Below are positions 1 through 8,967 of a stretch of DNA of 64,000 bases, in pieces; position 1 is the stretch's first letter; every line of letters starts with the position of its first letter. The notes below the pieces were generated by a model. The model did not search any database. It was not told where the DNA came from and worked only from the letters and a program-made list of their open reading frames with translations. Origin of the DNA: Alicyclobacillus fastidiosus (GTDB lineage: Bacteria; Bacillota; Bacilli; Alicyclobacillales; Alicyclobacillaceae); assembly GCF_026651875.1 (NCBI RefSeq), contig NZ_CP104067.1:1612001-1676000 (forward strand), read 5' to 3'. The position numbers and the translations under genes were made by a program.

Positions 1-1
1 G

Positions 2-856
2 CTCGGGCAGGTAGGTGCCGCGGGCAGGACTCCGGAGGCGTTTCGCGAGCAGATTCACGTGGCGAAGTCCCTGACGGACAAACCGTTTGGCGTAAATATC
101 CCCGTCAGTCGACACACGGACAATTCCCCTTACATTCAAGTTGCACTCGAAGAGGCCGCAAACATCGTGTCAGTCAGTCTTTCGGCGGGAGACCCGCGAC
201 CGTTTGTGCCAGGTTTGAAAGCGGCCGGTCTTAAGGTGTTATTGGTCGTGGCGACTGTTCGCCAGGCGCGCCGGGCGCAAGAGGCTGGCGCGGACATTCT
301 CATTTGTGAAGGGTTTGAGGCAGGGGGGCATGACAGCCCGTTGGAAAACACGGTTTTCACACTCGTACCGCAAGTCGCCGAAATTGCAGAGGTGCCAGTC
401 GTTGCGGCCGGTGGAGTTGCGAGTGGCAGGCAAATCGCGGCCGCTTTCATGCTTGGAGCGCAGGGCGTGCAAATGGGTACACGGTTTGTGGCGACCGTGG
501 AGTGCGAGGCCCATGAGCGCTACAAGGACCTGCTGGTTCAGGCGGGTGACGACGGGACGGTGGTGCTTGAGCGGACGCTCGGTGTGAGTACGCGTGTTCT
601 GAAGAACGATTACGTGGCGGCGGCATTAGACGTGGAACGAGCGGATCCCTCTGGCCTAAAGCTTCGTCCGCTCATGACTGGCGAGAGAAACCGGCTGGCC
701 GCAATTGAAGGGAGAACAGACGAGGGCTACCTGTACGCGGGGCAGAGCGTCGGCCTCATCTCTTCCGTGGTACCAGCGGGGCAGGCGATTGAGCAAATCG
801 TCGAGGAAACGCGTGCAGCCCTCGGCCACTCGAGCGAGTATGGGGCCTGGCTATAA
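2..856 (+). CDS. Nitronate monooxygenase / NPD-family flavoprotein, 5' end cut by window
   Basis: The reading frame is open from base 2, so the true start lies upstream and only about 284 C-terminal residues are seen. Nitronate monooxygenases are FMN-dependent TIM-barrel enzymes that oxidise alkyl nitronates; the related FabK enoyl-ACP reductases share the fold. Visible family marks are the KPFGVNI strand near the start, the ICEGFEAGGHDS loop (family GxEAGGH, flavin and substrate contact) and the VVAAGGVASGRQIAAAFMLGAQGVQMGTRF phosphate-binding segment, named here in shortened form as AAGGVASG and GAQGVQMGTRF. The tail NRLAAIEGRTDEGYLYAGQSVGLI is typical of the NMO branch (ends in a GQ-GLI type motif). 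FabK cannot be fully excluded without the N-terminus. Confidence 0.85.
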   Translation, partial: LGQVGAAGRTPEAFREQIHVAKSLTDKPFGVNIPVSRHTDNSPYIQVALEEAANIVSVSLSAGDPRPFVPGLKAAGLKVLLVVATVRQARRAQEAGADILICEGFEAGGHDSPLENTVFTLVPQVAEIAEVPVVAAGGVASGRQIAAAFMLGAQGVQMGTRFVATVECEAHERYKDLLVQAGDDGTVVLERTLGVSTRVLKNDYVAAALDVERADPSGLKLRPLMTGERNRLAAIEGRTDEGYLYAGQSVGLISSVVPAGQAIEQIVEETRAALGHSSEYGAWL

Positions 857-1107
857 AGCCGAGGGACGGGTAGCTTTGGGCAAACGGCGATGGAATGGGC
901 CGTAAATGGATAGCATACTGGACTCGGATCTCCGCGCACCAGTGGTTTCGATTGCCGTTCGTTTGTGGTATACTGAAATTGGTAAACTGATTGTGTATTT
1001 GCCTGCGACTCTCGTCTACTTGGGGGTCGCTTCCTTTATCATGTTACACAACGTACTCCTGGAGTGTCCTCGCTTCGCGACCCTGAGATGGTAAGGAGAT
1101 GTAGTGC

Positions 1108-1284
1108 ATGTTTGGCAAACGCAATGACGAAGTGGTTCCAAACGTCGAAACCCCGGTGTGGTCCTGTACCAGCGACACGTGTAACGTCTGGATGCGTCAA
1201 AATTTTTCCTTTGATGCAGAACCCCGATGCCCGATTTGCCAGTCGCCCATGACACAAGATGTACGCGAATTGCCAGAAATCTAA
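1108..1284 (+). CDS. YdjO-like cold-inducible zinc-ribbon protein (58 aa)
   Basis: A 58-residue protein begins at ATG 1108, preceded by AAGGAG. The order is a short basic start (MFGKRNDE), then VWSCTSDTCNVWMRQNFSF and a second pair PRCPICQSPM, so two Cys pairs can form a small zinc ribbon. This arrangement, with W and MR-NF between the pairs and a short DVREL-P tail, matches the YdjO family known from Bacillus as cold-inducible; its molecular role is unknown. It is monocistronic, ending at a strong terminator. The presence of three cold-shock genes in the same window fits a cold-response theme, but its own leader does not share their conserved box. Confidence 0.75.
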   Translation: MFGKRNDEVVPNVETPVWSCTSDTCNVWMRQNFSFDAEPRCPICQSPMTQDVRELPEI

Positions 1285-1333
1285 GCAGAGCCGCACTGTG
1301 TGCGCCTCTATATTATGTTGTCTGCGCGACAAC

Positions 1334-1364
1334 AGACGCCTCGGGTTGCTGAGGCGTCTTGTTC
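1334..1364 (+). terminator. Terminator after the YdjO-like gene
   Basis: AGACGCCTC pairs with GAGGCGTCT across an 8-base loop and is followed by a short T-rich run. Confidence 0.75.
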
Positions 1365-1367
1365 GCG

Positions 1368-1694
1368 TTACGAGTTACTCGTTCGCTGCTCGCCCACTTC
1401 AGGACTGCTAAACAAGCTGACCACGCCAGAGAGCAACAGCAGGACACCCGAAGGAAGGTACGAGAACGTCACGAAAATAAAGCCGAGAACTGCAGCGACA
1501 ATCATGATGACGCCACTGAGTTTCGGGGTGCGCCGAGCCATCAACGTCGCAAATACACTCACTGCAGACACGACGAGCATACCGATGGTGTGGTAGTTCA
1601 CGCCAGGGTAGTTCCCGTAGTTCTCCGCCATTTTAATCAGACTTTCGACAACTCCGATCAGACCCGCTATCAGGCCAAGTAGGAGTGGGATCAT
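1368..1694 (-). CDS. Small polytopic membrane protein (DUF4064-like)
   Basis: The 108-residue product has four hydrophobic segments: an N-terminal pair around MIPLLLGLIAGLIGVVESL and TIGMLVVSAVSVFATLM, then SGVIMIVAAVLGFIFV and LPSGVLLLLSGVVSLF. The ATG at 1694 is chosen because AAGGAG lies 9 bases upstream; the longer frame has no better site. Four-TM proteins of this size with a GxIGxV first helix resemble the DUF4064 group, whose function is unknown. It runs convergently towards the YdjO-like gene. No catalytic motif is visible. Confidence 0.6.
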   Translation of the reverse strand: MIPLLLGLIAGLIGVVESLIKMAENYGNYPGVNYHTIGMLVVSAVSVFATLMARRTPKLSGVIMIVAAVLGFIFVTFSYLPSGVLLLLSGVVSLFSSPEVGEQRTSNS

Positions 1695-1971
1695 AGAGGG
1701 TACTCCTTCCAAAGTTCCATGAAGTCACTTCTTAAGTTTAACGGTTCAGAGTAGCAAATACAAAGGTGTAGAAATAGTTTTGGCGAACGAGTCGTGGAAA
1801 ATACCAACCTTATCAAGGGACTGTTTCAGGAGGATAGGGTAGTAGTTTGGTGCGAGGCAAGGGTGGATCGCGAAACGGCGACACGCGCGCCCACGCACTC
1901 GACGAACGATAGAACGGAAAGACCTTCTAGTCCTCTGACCGTCCTGCTGGGTGCGACCTGCTGAACATAGA

Positions 1972-2020
1972 AAGGGGCCATCCCGAGCCATCGTCGACGA
2001 TGGCTTTGGGATGGCCCCTT
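1972..2020 (-). terminator. Terminator of cold-shock gene 1
   Basis: A long stem, AAGGGGCCATCCC with GGGATGGCCCCTT, encloses a second stem CCATCG/CGATGG. It sits 8 bases after the stop of the minus-strand csp gene. Confidence 0.75.
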
Positions 2021-2028
2021 GATACGAA

Positions 2029-2229
2029 TTAGTATTTTACAACGTTTGCTGCCTGCGGGCCCTTTGGTCCTTCGACGATGTCAAAGGACACGCGTTGACC
2101 TTCGTCAAGCGACTTGAAGCCGTTGCCTTGGATTGCGCTGAAGTGAACGAACACGTCGTCGCCGCCCTCGACTTGGATGAAGCCAAAGCCTTTTTCCGAA
2201 TTAAACCATTTTACGATACCTTCCTGCAT
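2029..2229 (-). CDS. Cold-shock protein 1 (CspA/CspB family, 66 aa)
   Basis: A single cold-shock OB-fold domain that binds single-stranded RNA/DNA and acts as an RNA chaperone. The RNP1 motif KGFGFIQVE and RNP2 motif DVFVHFSAI are both intact, and the length (66 aa) is typical. The ATG at 2229 has GGAGGAA 6 bases upstream. The protein differs from the other two copies in this window mainly at residue 3 (E instead of Q) and around [12 protein letters not shown]. It has its own promoter and a leader that is shared with the two other copies, and its own terminator, so it is monocistronic. Confidence 0.95.
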   Translation of the reverse strand: MQEGIVKWFNSEKGFGFIQVEGGDDVFVHFSAIQGNGFKSLDEGQRVSFDIVEGPKGPQAANVVKY

Positions 2230-2395
2230 ACCGATTCCTCCATGGTGCGTACGCACTAACAAATTCATTTGCACAAACAAAGCCGCCCGAGTACTGACCC
2301 ATTAGAGGCCAGACCGCGCGGCTCATGCATTATCAGTATGATAACATGCAAATGGGTATTGGCATCATCGTACACGACCGATACATGCAAGTCAA
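2230..2395 (-). promoter_or_regulatory. Promoter and conserved 5' leader of cold-shock gene 1
   Basis: On the minus strand, TTGACT (2395-2390) and TACGAT (2372-2367) are spaced by 17 bases. The predicted RNA starts near a box read as ATACCCATTTGCATG (2359-2345), then a GAGCCG...CGGCTTTG long-range pair, then the perfect palindrome GTGCGTACGCAC directly before ATGGAGGAA. The same order of elements precedes the csp genes at 18104 and 28426, which indicates a shared post-transcriptional control element. Confidence 0.7.
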
Positions 2396-2487
2396 ACATA
2401 TTTGTCAAAACTATCTGTAGTTTCTATATTTCATTGTTCTTACGCGCTGGAGCCATCTAGATTGATCAATGTTGCGTATCAATCAAA

Positions 2488-2567
2488 AATAATACGTAAT
2501 AATACGTGCATACGGATGGATTGGCGTGTATAATTTGGATACAAGAACTTGTGGGGGTGAATCGGTT
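2488..2567 (+). promoter_or_regulatory. ccpN promoter with tandem 10-bp repeat
   Basis: A good -10 (TATAAT, 2529-2534) precedes a perfect Shine-Dalgarno GGGGGTGA (2553-2560). Just upstream, AATAATACGT occurs twice in direct tandem (2488-2507), overlapping the expected -35 region, which is otherwise poor. This is a candidate operator, possibly for autoregulation; that role is an inference. Confidence 0.5.
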
Positions 2568-3203
2568 CTGGAGTATACGAAGAGGCAGTCCGATATCCTG
2601 AAGTTGGTTCAGGAACGTGGGCCCATCACGGGCGAGCAAATTGCCGATGCTCTGGGGGTCTCGAAGCTCACCCTTCGGTCGGACTTATCCGTCTTGACGA
2701 TGACGGGGCGGTTGCGAGCTCGGCCACGTGTTGGATATACCTACAACCAATCACACGAAGTGGAGTCGCGGCTGTCGGTGTTGCACGAACTCACGGTATC
2801 CGACTTCTTAGCGGTACCCGTGTCGGTTAGCGAGTCATGTTCGGTGTACGACGCGGCCGTGACGATGTTTTTGGAGGACGTTGGAACGCTGTGCGTGGTG
2901 GACAATGCAAATCTGGTTGGGGTGCTGTCGCGCAAAGATCTCCTCAAGGTGACGCTCGGCGGTTCAGATACCAAATCTTTGCCGGTGACGTTAGCCATGA
3001 CCAGAGTGCCACACGTCGTCACCGTGTCGCCCGAGTCTTCCCTGTACGATGCCGCGTTGCTGATGGTCCGCCACGAGGTGGACGCGTTGCCCGTCATCAG
3101 GGTCAGCGACACGCCGGAGCAGGGCGCGAAGGTTGTCGGTCGGATCTCGAAGACCACCATTACGCGCGCGTTCGTGGAATTGGGCCAAAAGTTCAGCGTA
3201 TAG
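2568..3203 (+). CDS. ccpN: CcpN-type transcriptional repressor (HTH plus two CBS domains)
   Basis: The product of about 211 residues has an N-terminal winged-helix of the DeoR type (YTKRQSDILKLV, ITGEQIADALGVSKLTLRSDLSVL, RARPRVGYTY) followed by two CBS motifs (SVSESCSVYDAAVTMFLED and VTVSPESSLYDAALLMV). In Bacillus CcpN represses gluconeogenic genes under glycolytic conditions through ATP/ADP sensing by the CBS pair. It is followed after 24 bases by the PPDK regulatory protein, as in Bacillus, and then by ppdK. No ATG/GTG/TTG lies between the strong ribosome site and the HTH; the best start is CTG 2568, 7 bases after GGGGGTGA. An in-frame GTG at 2526 overlaps the -10 and is unlikely to be used. 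Confidence 0.85.
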   Translation: MEYTKRQSDILKLVQERGPITGEQIADALGVSKLTLRSDLSVLTMTGRLRARPRVGYTYNQSHEVESRLSVLHELTVSDFLAVPVSVSESCSVYDAAVTMFLEDVGTLCVVDNANLVGVLSRKDLLKVTLGGSDTKSLPVTLAMTRVPHVVTVSPESSLYDAALLMVRHEVDALPVIRVSDTPEQGAKVVGRISKTTITRAFVELGQKFSV

Positions 3204-3227
3204 AGCGGATAGAAGGAGGCACTGCGG

Positions 3228-4055
3228 GTGAGTGGTGTTCAACCGACGGTCTACATTGTATCAGATGCGATTGGCGAAACGGCCGAGTTTGTGGCGAGGG
3301 CGGCCGCGAGTCAGTTCGACGAGTCGCACGTCATGTACCGAAAGTATGCGGGTGTAAAGGACACACAGACAATTGAGCGCATCGTATCGCGCGCAAAAGA
3401 GGAAGAAGCGTTCATCGCCTTCACATTTGTGATACGTCCGCTGCGAGACGCACTTCTCGCCGAGGCGGCGGCACACGGGGTAGAGGTCGTCGACATCATG
3501 GGTCCCATGTTGAACGCGTTCGAGCGTCTGCTCGGGCAAGTTCCAATTGGCCGTCCGGGTGTCGTCCATCAGCTTGATGCGGATTATTACCGCCGCGTCG
3601 AGGCGGTAGAATTCGCGGTGAAGTATGACGACGGGAGGGATCCACGAGGGCTTGCCCGCGCGGACGTCATCCTCATCGGCGTTTCCCGGACCTCGAAAAC
3701 GCCGCTCAGCATGTACTTGGCCCACAAACAGTTGCGCGTGGCCAATGTGCCTCTGGTGCCCGAGGTGACACCGCCGCCGTTTCTGTTTGAAGCCGGCGGC
3801 CGGGGCAAGGTCATCGGCTTAACCATCCGGCCTGAGAACCTTCACGTCATCCGAAAACAGCGATTGCAGGCGCTCGGTCTCGTAAGTCAAGCGAATTATG
3901 CGAGTGATGAGCGAATCTTGGAGGAACTGGCCTACGCTGCAGACGTGATGAAGCGAATTGGCTGCCCGGTGATCGACGTGACAGATAGAGCGGTCGAGGA
4001 AACCGCCAGCGTCATTCAAAATTACTTGCCAATCGAGGAGGATCATTGGATATGA
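3228..4055 (+). CDS. yqfL: Pyruvate, phosphate dikinase regulatory protein (bifunctional kinase/phosphorylase)
   Basis: This 275-residue DUF299 protein switches PPDK off by ADP-dependent phosphorylation of a threonine next to the catalytic histidine, and on by phosphate-dependent dephosphorylation. The opening VYIVSDAIGETAEFVARAA and the P-loop GVSRTSKTPLS (from residue 151) are family hallmarks, and the length is normal. GTG 3228 is used with AGGAGG upstream. Its stop overlaps the ppdK start (ATGA), so the regulator and its target are translationally coupled. Its position downstream of ccpN shows one unit for controlling pyruvate-to-PEP flux. Confidence 0.95.
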   Translation: MSGVQPTVYIVSDAIGETAEFVARAAASQFDESHVMYRKYAGVKDTQTIERIVSRAKEEEAFIAFTFVIRPLRDALLAEAAAHGVEVVDIMGPMLNAFERLLGQVPIGRPGVVHQLDADYYRRVEAVEFAVKYDDGRDPRGLARADVILIGVSRTSKTPLSMYLAHKQLRVANVPLVPEVTPPPFLFEAGGRGKVIGLTIRPENLHVIRKQRLQALGLVSQANYASDERILEELAYAADVMKRIGCPVIDVTDRAVEETASVIQNYLPIEEDHWI

Positions 4056-6706
4056 GCAAATGGGTCTATTTGTTTGACGAAGTGACAGAGCCCGACAAGA
4101 TGCTGTTAGGTGGAAAAGGGGCGAACCTCGCGGATATGACGAATCACGGCTTGCCTGTGCCGCCTGGCTTTACCATCACAACGCAGGCCTGCCATGCCTA
4201 CACAGACGCCGGAGATACGTTGACTTCCGAGATGCGAGCGCAAATCGAGTCGGCCATCGGCGAGATTGAGCGGCGCACTGGGAAGGGGTTCGGCGACGCG
4301 AGCAGGCCGCTGTTGGTGTCGGTTCGCAGTGGAGCCCCTATCTCGATGCCAGGAATGATGGACACCGTATTAAACCTAGGCTTGAATCACGACACGGTGG
4401 AGGGCTTGGTGACAGTCACAAACAACCCTCGCTTCGCGTATGACAGCTTTCGTAGATTTATCCAAATGTTCGGAGATGTTGTATTGGGAATACCCCATCA
4501 CCAGTTCGAACACATTCTTCAGGGAATCAAGCGCCTTCACGGCGTGACAGAGGATCAAGCGGCGACCGCGGAGATCTGGAGGCAGGTTGTGGACGAGTAT
4601 TTGGCGCTCGTCGAACGCGAGAGCGACGCCCCATTCCCGATGGATCCGCACACTCAGCTCGACATGGCCGTCGGGTCGGTGTTCCGTTCCTGGCGGAACG
4701 CTCGGGCGATTGTCTACCGTCGGGTGCACCACATTCCCGACACGCTGGGGACGGCCGTGAACGTTCAGTCCATGGTGTTTGGAAACATGGGAAACGACTC
4801 CGGGACAGGGGTCGCGTTCACCCGCAATCCATCCACAGGCGAGAACGAGCTGTTTGGCGAATACCTGATCAACGCCCAGGGGGAGGACGTCGTCGCAGGC
4901 ATTCGCACGCCGTCGAAGATCCACACGTTACAGCAGGAGATGCCTGTCATTTACGAATCGTTTGTCGACGTCTGCCGGCGGCTTGAGAATCATTACAAAG
5001 ACGTTCAGGATATCGAGTTCACGATTGAATCGGGTAAGTTGTACTTGCTGCAGACAAGGTCTGCCAAGCGCAGCGCGCAAGCGGCTGTGAAGGTGGCGGT
5101 CGATCTCGTCCATGAGGGCGTGATCGACAAAATGACAGCGATTGCACGCGTCAGCGCGGAACAAATCGATCAGCTGCTGCATCCGAGTATTGACGAAAGC
5201 ACGCCGCAGAACGTTCTCGGTACCGGGTTGCCGGCTTCGCCTGGTGCGGCGAGCGGACAGGTGGTGTTCGACGCCGACCTCGCGGAAGAGCTCGGGCGAG
5301 CTGGAACCAAGGTGATTCTGGTGCGCACGGAAACAACGCCGGAAGACATTCACGGCATCGTCATGGCTCAGGGAATTCTCACGAGTCGCGGCGGGATGAC
5401 CAGCCACGCGGCGGTGGTTGCCCGGGGAATGGGGAAACCGTGCGTGTGCGGATGCGACGATTTGGTCATCGACGAAGCGTCGCGCACGTGCAGACTTGGC
5501 GGACACACCATCGCAGAAGGGGACATTTTATCCATCGACGGCGGGTCTGGGCGAATTCTCGAGGGAGAAATCAAGCTCGTCACACCGGAGATGTCGGAAG
5601 CGTTTGAATGTCTGATGAAGTGGGCGGACGATGTTCGCCGGCTCGGCGTGCGGGCCAATGCGGACACGCCAGACGACGCCGCCAAAGCACGTTCCTTCGG
5701 GGCGGAGGGCATCGGATTGTGCCGGACGGAACATATGTTTATGGACGCAGACAGGTTACCGGTGGTGCAGCAGATGATTCTCGCATCGTCGCTGGATGAA
5801 CGGGCTCACGCGCTCGAGCGCCTATTGCCGATGCAACGCGGCGACTTTTACGGCATTCTCCAAGCGATGGACGGATTTCCGGTCACCATTCGCCTGTTAG
5901 ATCCACCGCTGCACGAGTTTCTCCCCAACATGGAGGAACTTATCGCCAAGCAGGCCGAGTTGAAGGCGACGTTGATGTATGCGCCGAGTGACGATGCAAA
6001 GCTGGCGCTAAATGACGTCACCGTTTTGCTCTCCAAAGTTCGTACCCTGCACGAGATGAATCCGATGCTGGGACATCGCGGCTGTCGACTGGGACTGACC
6101 ATGCCGGAAGTATACGAAATGCAAGCGCGCGCCATTTTCGAGGCGACCGTAGCTCTAATTCAAGAGGGTCGCAATCCTCGTCCGGAGATCATGATCCCGC
6201 TCGTCGGACACGTCGAGGAGCTGCGGCGAATGCGGGAATTGGTGGAGCGCGTCGGGGCGGACGTCGCGCGCGACGCAGGTGTGGATTTGTTGGTGCCGAT
6301 TGGGACGATGATTGAGGTGCCGAGAGCGGCCCTGACCGCGGACGAAATTGCGCCCACGGCTGATTTCTTCTCGTTCGGGACGAACGACCTCACGCAGACG
6401 ACGTTCGGTTACTCTCGTGACGACGCGGAGGGCAAGTTCCTGCAGTGGTATGTACAGGAAAAAGTCTTGCCTCAAAACCCGTTCGCCTCGCTAGACAGAG
6501 AAGGCGTGGGTCAACTCGTCGAGATCGCAGGGCGCAAGGGGCGCAGCAAAAAAGTCTCGTTGAAACTGGGGGTTTGCGGCGAGCATGGGGGCGACCCAGA
6601 TAGTATCTCCTTCTTTCACAACGTGGGGCTGAACTACGTGAGTTGTTCACCGTACCGCGTACCTGTGGCGAGACTGTCTGCTGCACAGGCCGCGCTGTCT
6701 CTGTAG
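4052..6706 (+). CDS. ppdK: Pyruvate, phosphate dikinase
   Basis: PPDK converts pyruvate, ATP and phosphate to PEP, AMP and pyrophosphate. The 884 residues include the ATP-grasp nucleotide domain (GGKGANLADMTNHGLPVPPGFT; GTGVAFTRNPSTGE), the phosphohistidine swivelling domain with GGMTSHAAVVARGMGKP (catalytic His near residue 452, with the regulatory Thr two residues before it), and the C-terminal PEP/pyruvate barrel ending in the catalytic loop GVCGEHGGDP (Cys near 843). ATG 4052 overlaps the stop of the regulator and has GAGGAGG upstream. The length agrees with bacterial PPDKs. With the regulator it supports gluconeogenic growth or PPi-dependent glycolysis. Confidence 0.97.
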   Translation: MSKWVYLFDEVTEPDKMLLGGKGANLADMTNHGLPVPPGFTITTQACHAYTDAGDTLTSEMRAQIESAIGEIERRTGKGFGDASRPLLVSVRSGAPISMPGMMDTVLNLGLNHDTVEGLVTVTNNPRFAYDSFRRFIQMFGDVVLGIPHHQFEHILQGIKRLHGVTEDQAATAEIWRQVVDEYLALVERESDAPFPMDPHTQLDMAVGSVFRSWRNARAIVYRRVHHIPDTLGTAVNVQSMVFGNMGNDSGTGVAFTRNPSTGENELFGEYLINAQGEDVVAGIRTPSKIHTLQQEMPVIYESFVDVCRRLENHYKDVQDIEFTIESGKLYLLQTRSAKRSAQAAVKVAVDLVHEGVIDKMTAIARVSAEQIDQLLHPSIDESTPQNVLGTGLPASPGAASGQVVFDADLAEELGRAGTKVILVRTETTPEDIHGIVMAQGILTSRGGMTSHAAVVARGMGKPCVCGCDDLVIDEASRTCRLGGHTIAEGDILSIDGGSGRILEGEIKLVTPEMSEAFECLMKWADDVRRLGVRANADTPDDAAKARSFGAEGIGLCRTEHMFMDADRLPVVQQMILASSLDERAHALERLLPMQRGDFYGILQAMDGFPVTIRLLDPPLHEFLPNMEELIAKQAELKATLMYAPSDDAKLALNDVTVLLSKVRTLHEMNPMLGHRGCRLGLTMPEVYEMQARAIFEATVALIQEGRNPRPEIMIPLVGHVEELRRMRELVERVGADVARDAGVDLLVPIGTMIEVPRAALTADEIAPTADFFSFGTNDLTQTTFGYSRDDAEGKFLQWYVQEKVLPQNPFASLDREGVGQLVEIAGRKGRSKKVSLKLGVCGEHGGDPDSISFFHNVGLNYVSCSPYRVPVARLSAAQAALSL

Positions 6707-6786
6707 TGGTTCCGTTACGCCGTGCACCAATCGGGTCATCCGCCCATACGATGCAGAAGTCAACCAGAAGAGGAGAGGCGGATGGC

Positions 6787-7155
6787 ATGCTCACAGCAGC
6801 GCATTGGGTGTACTTGACAGTTGTCGTTCTCGTCATTGTCGGCATGGCACTTCGACGAGGCGTAATCCCGCTTTGTATCATCGGTACAGTGGTGATGGGA
6901 TGGGTCTATTCGCACAATTTTATCACCGGGTTAAAGGTGCTGTTTAACGCCACCATCGCTTCGGCAACTACGCTGTTGGGGATCATCCTCATTATCGGCA
7001 TCATGATCTCATTGCTTCGGCTACTCGAATCCATCGGTGCCGATCAGCTGTTTTTGCGACCGGTTCAGAATTTGTTTCGTGGGCCTGCATCGGCCTTTTG
7101 GGGAACTGGCCTCGTAAAGGGGATCATCGCTGCCTTTGTGTGGCCCACCCCCTCG
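6787..7155 (+). pseudogene. 5' part of a polytopic permease gene, interrupted by the recombinase element
   Basis: Starting at ATG 6787 (GGAGAGG upstream), the first 123 residues hold an N-terminal helix (VYLTVVVLVIVGMALRRG), further TM segments (TLLGIILIIGIMISLLRLL) and end in the conserved-looking stretch KGIIAAFVWPTPST. After this the frame runs five codons into element DNA and stops. The missing part resumes in the same codon phase at 10209 (see the second half), and the joined product would be about 454 aa, a normal size for GntP/DcuC-like permeases. The substrate is not known; the location after ppdK hints at an organic acid but that is only context. Confidence 0.8.
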
Positions 7156-7167
7156 ACTACGAAGGGG

Positions 7168-8595
7168 TTATAAATCACTACGTAAATCCACCTTCACGGA
7201 GCCGTCTGGGAACACCCAGGCGGTTTCGACCATTGTGCGAATTAGCTCTCGTCGCTCAAGTGGGGTGGCCACATTCCACGCCGTTTTGATACTGATAAAC
7301 TCATCGAGGCGGATGGGCGAGGTTTGCGCAGCGTGCGCATGGAGCCGCGATTTCAGTTGATCCTCCGTTCGTGAGAGGTCATTCAGTCGGTCGCGAAGGT
7401 CCTCTGCGGAAATGAGATCTCGTTCATAGGCGTCCATCCACTTGCGGCGACGCGCCTTCATCAGGGTCAGTTGCGATTCAATCTGCGCGTGGTCTTTTTG
7501 CTCCACTTGGGGTGGATAGAAGTTATTTTCCAGAGCCGCGTGTACCGTTCGGTCCAACTCGTCAATCAGTGCACCTTCGATGACGTCTCGTTTCCACATC
7601 TTCATGTCGCACGTCCGAGCATGCCGGCGCGTGTTGCACATGTACCCGTGATAGGGCGTGACTCGGCCGGACTTGCCTGCTTGCTCCGTTCTTCCCACCA
7701 TCGGACCTCCACATTTTCCACAGCGGAGGATGCCAACGAGCGGATGCACCCCAGTCCCTGTTCGCGGTCCCCCAGTACGTCGCTGTTCCATCAGCGCTTG
7801 AGCACGACGCCATTCGTACTCCTGAACGATTCGTTCGTGGTCGCTCTTGGCTACAATTGGCTGGTAATTCGCCGCCTTGTTACGAGGTTGATTTCCATAT
7901 CGAACGTACCCGCAGTAGACAGGATTCTTCAGAATGGCGTTGATGACCTTCATTGACCATTGGTCAGATCCGCGTGGTCGCGGGATGTTGTTTTTCGAAT
8001 CATTGAGGTACTTGGCGAGTCTGGACGTTCCGTCGCCGGCGAGATAGCGGTCAAAGATGAGGCGAATCACGGGGGCCTGCACGGGATTGATGGAAAGTAC
8101 GCCATCTTTGAGGTCGTATCCGTACGGCGGCGTGTGACCGAAATACCTGCCCTGGCGGACCATTTCCGCTTGTCCGAACCGAACCCGTTCCCCTAAGTTT
8201 TCACGTTCCCACTGTGCGAGCGCCGCCACGATGGTGATGAACAATCGCCCCATGGCCGTCGTGGTGTCGAACACCTCGGTGGCCGATTTAAAACCCACTC
8301 CATGCCTGTCGAAGATCTCCAGGAGTTGATGAAGGTCGGTCACGTTACGCGTGAGACGATCCAGACGATAGACTAAGACGACGTCTATTTTGCCAGCTTG
8401 TGCGTCGTTTAACATGCGCTCTAACTGCGGACGGTGCACGTTCTTAGCGGAGAACCCTTCGTCCGTGTAAATGCCTACAATCGACCATCCCTGTGATTCG
8501 CAATACGAGTGAAGTCGATGGAGCTGTGCATCGAGGGAGAATCCTTCCTCAGCTTGCACGTCTGTCGAGACGCGTGTGTAAATGGCTGTGCGCAT
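7168..8595 (-). CDS. Large serine recombinase (integrase/resolvase family)
   Basis: The 475-residue protein cuts and joins DNA through a phosphoserine intermediate. It shows the N-terminal resolvase domain MRTAIYTRVSTDVQ (nucleophile Ser10), the YRLDRLTRN arginine-rich active-site helix and GRLFITIVAALAQWEREN; then the Recombinase domain (PPYGYDL, QAPVIRLIFDRYLAGDGTSRLAKYLN); then a zinc-ribbon domain (LRCGKCGGPM ... YMCNTRRHARTCDMKM) and a C-terminal coiled coil. ATG 8595 is preceded by AGAGGTGG. The stop lies only about 11 bases from the left junction, the usual int-att arrangement. All catalytic residues I can check are present, so the enzyme may be active. No separate excision factor gene is obvious. 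Confidence 0.95.
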   Translation of the reverse strand: MRTAIYTRVSTDVQAEEGFSLDAQLHRLHSYCESQGWSIVGIYTDEGFSAKNVHRPQLERMLNDAQAGKIDVVLVYRLDRLTRNVTDLHQLLEIFDRHGVGFKSATEVFDTTTAMGRLFITIVAALAQWERENLGERVRFGQAEMVRQGRYFGHTPPYGYDLKDGVLSINPVQAPVIRLIFDRYLAGDGTSRLAKYLNDSKNNIPRPRGSDQWSMKVINAILKNPVYCGYVRYGNQPRNKAANYQPIVAKSDHERIVQEYEWRRAQALMEQRRTGGPRTGTGVHPLVGILRCGKCGGPMVGRTEQAGKSGRVTPYHGYMCNTRRHARTCDMKMWKRDVIEGALIDELDRTVHAALENNFYPPQVEQKDHAQIESQLTLMKARRRKWMDAYERDLISAEDLRDRLNDLSRTEDQLKSRLHAHAAQTSPIRLDEFISIKTAWNVATPLERRELIRTMVETAWVFPDGSVKVDLRSDL

Positions 8596-8763
8596 CGTCG
8601 CCACCTCTAGTTTCAGGGCGTCCTGAAACGTCCTGGAATCGAAGCAATCTTCATATTTTACAGGCTTGGTGTTTTACTCATGACAACCGGGGGCCCGTGG
8701 CTATGCAATGATCTGGCAAGCGGACAATCACCGTCCGCATAAGCGTGAATGAGGGGGAGACAG

Positions 8764-8967
8764 ATGAGACCACAACCCATCACGATTGAAGTGCGCGGCG
8801 AGTTGACGGATGACCACGCCAAAGCGGCTTTGCTGATCCTCGAGAAGATCTGGGACCGCGTCGGCAGGGAGCAGGGAAAGCGCCTGGTCGTTGCGAACGG
8901 GGAAGGTAAATCTGGTAAGGCGAGGCAGGCATCGCACCGGTCGTCTCACGCAGTCGACGACAGATAG
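8764..8967 (+). CDS. Small hypothetical protein of the recombinase element (67 aa)
   Basis: ATG 8764 follows GGGGGAGACAG, a good ribosome site. The product has an N-terminal beta-like stretch (ITIEVRGELTDDHAKAALLILEKIW) and a basic, Ser/Arg/His-rich tail. No family is recognised. Its size, divergence from the recombinase gene and basic tail would fit a DNA-binding accessory or recombination directionality factor, but nothing in the sequence proves this. Confidence 0.5.
   Translation: MRPQPITIEVRGELTDDHAKAALLILEKIWDRVGREQGKRLVVANGEGKSGKARQASHRSSHAVDDR

Noticed and set aside
5000..6400. Long antisense frames opposite ppdK
   Set aside because: They are shadows of a high-GC third-position coding strand; no ribosome sites or families.
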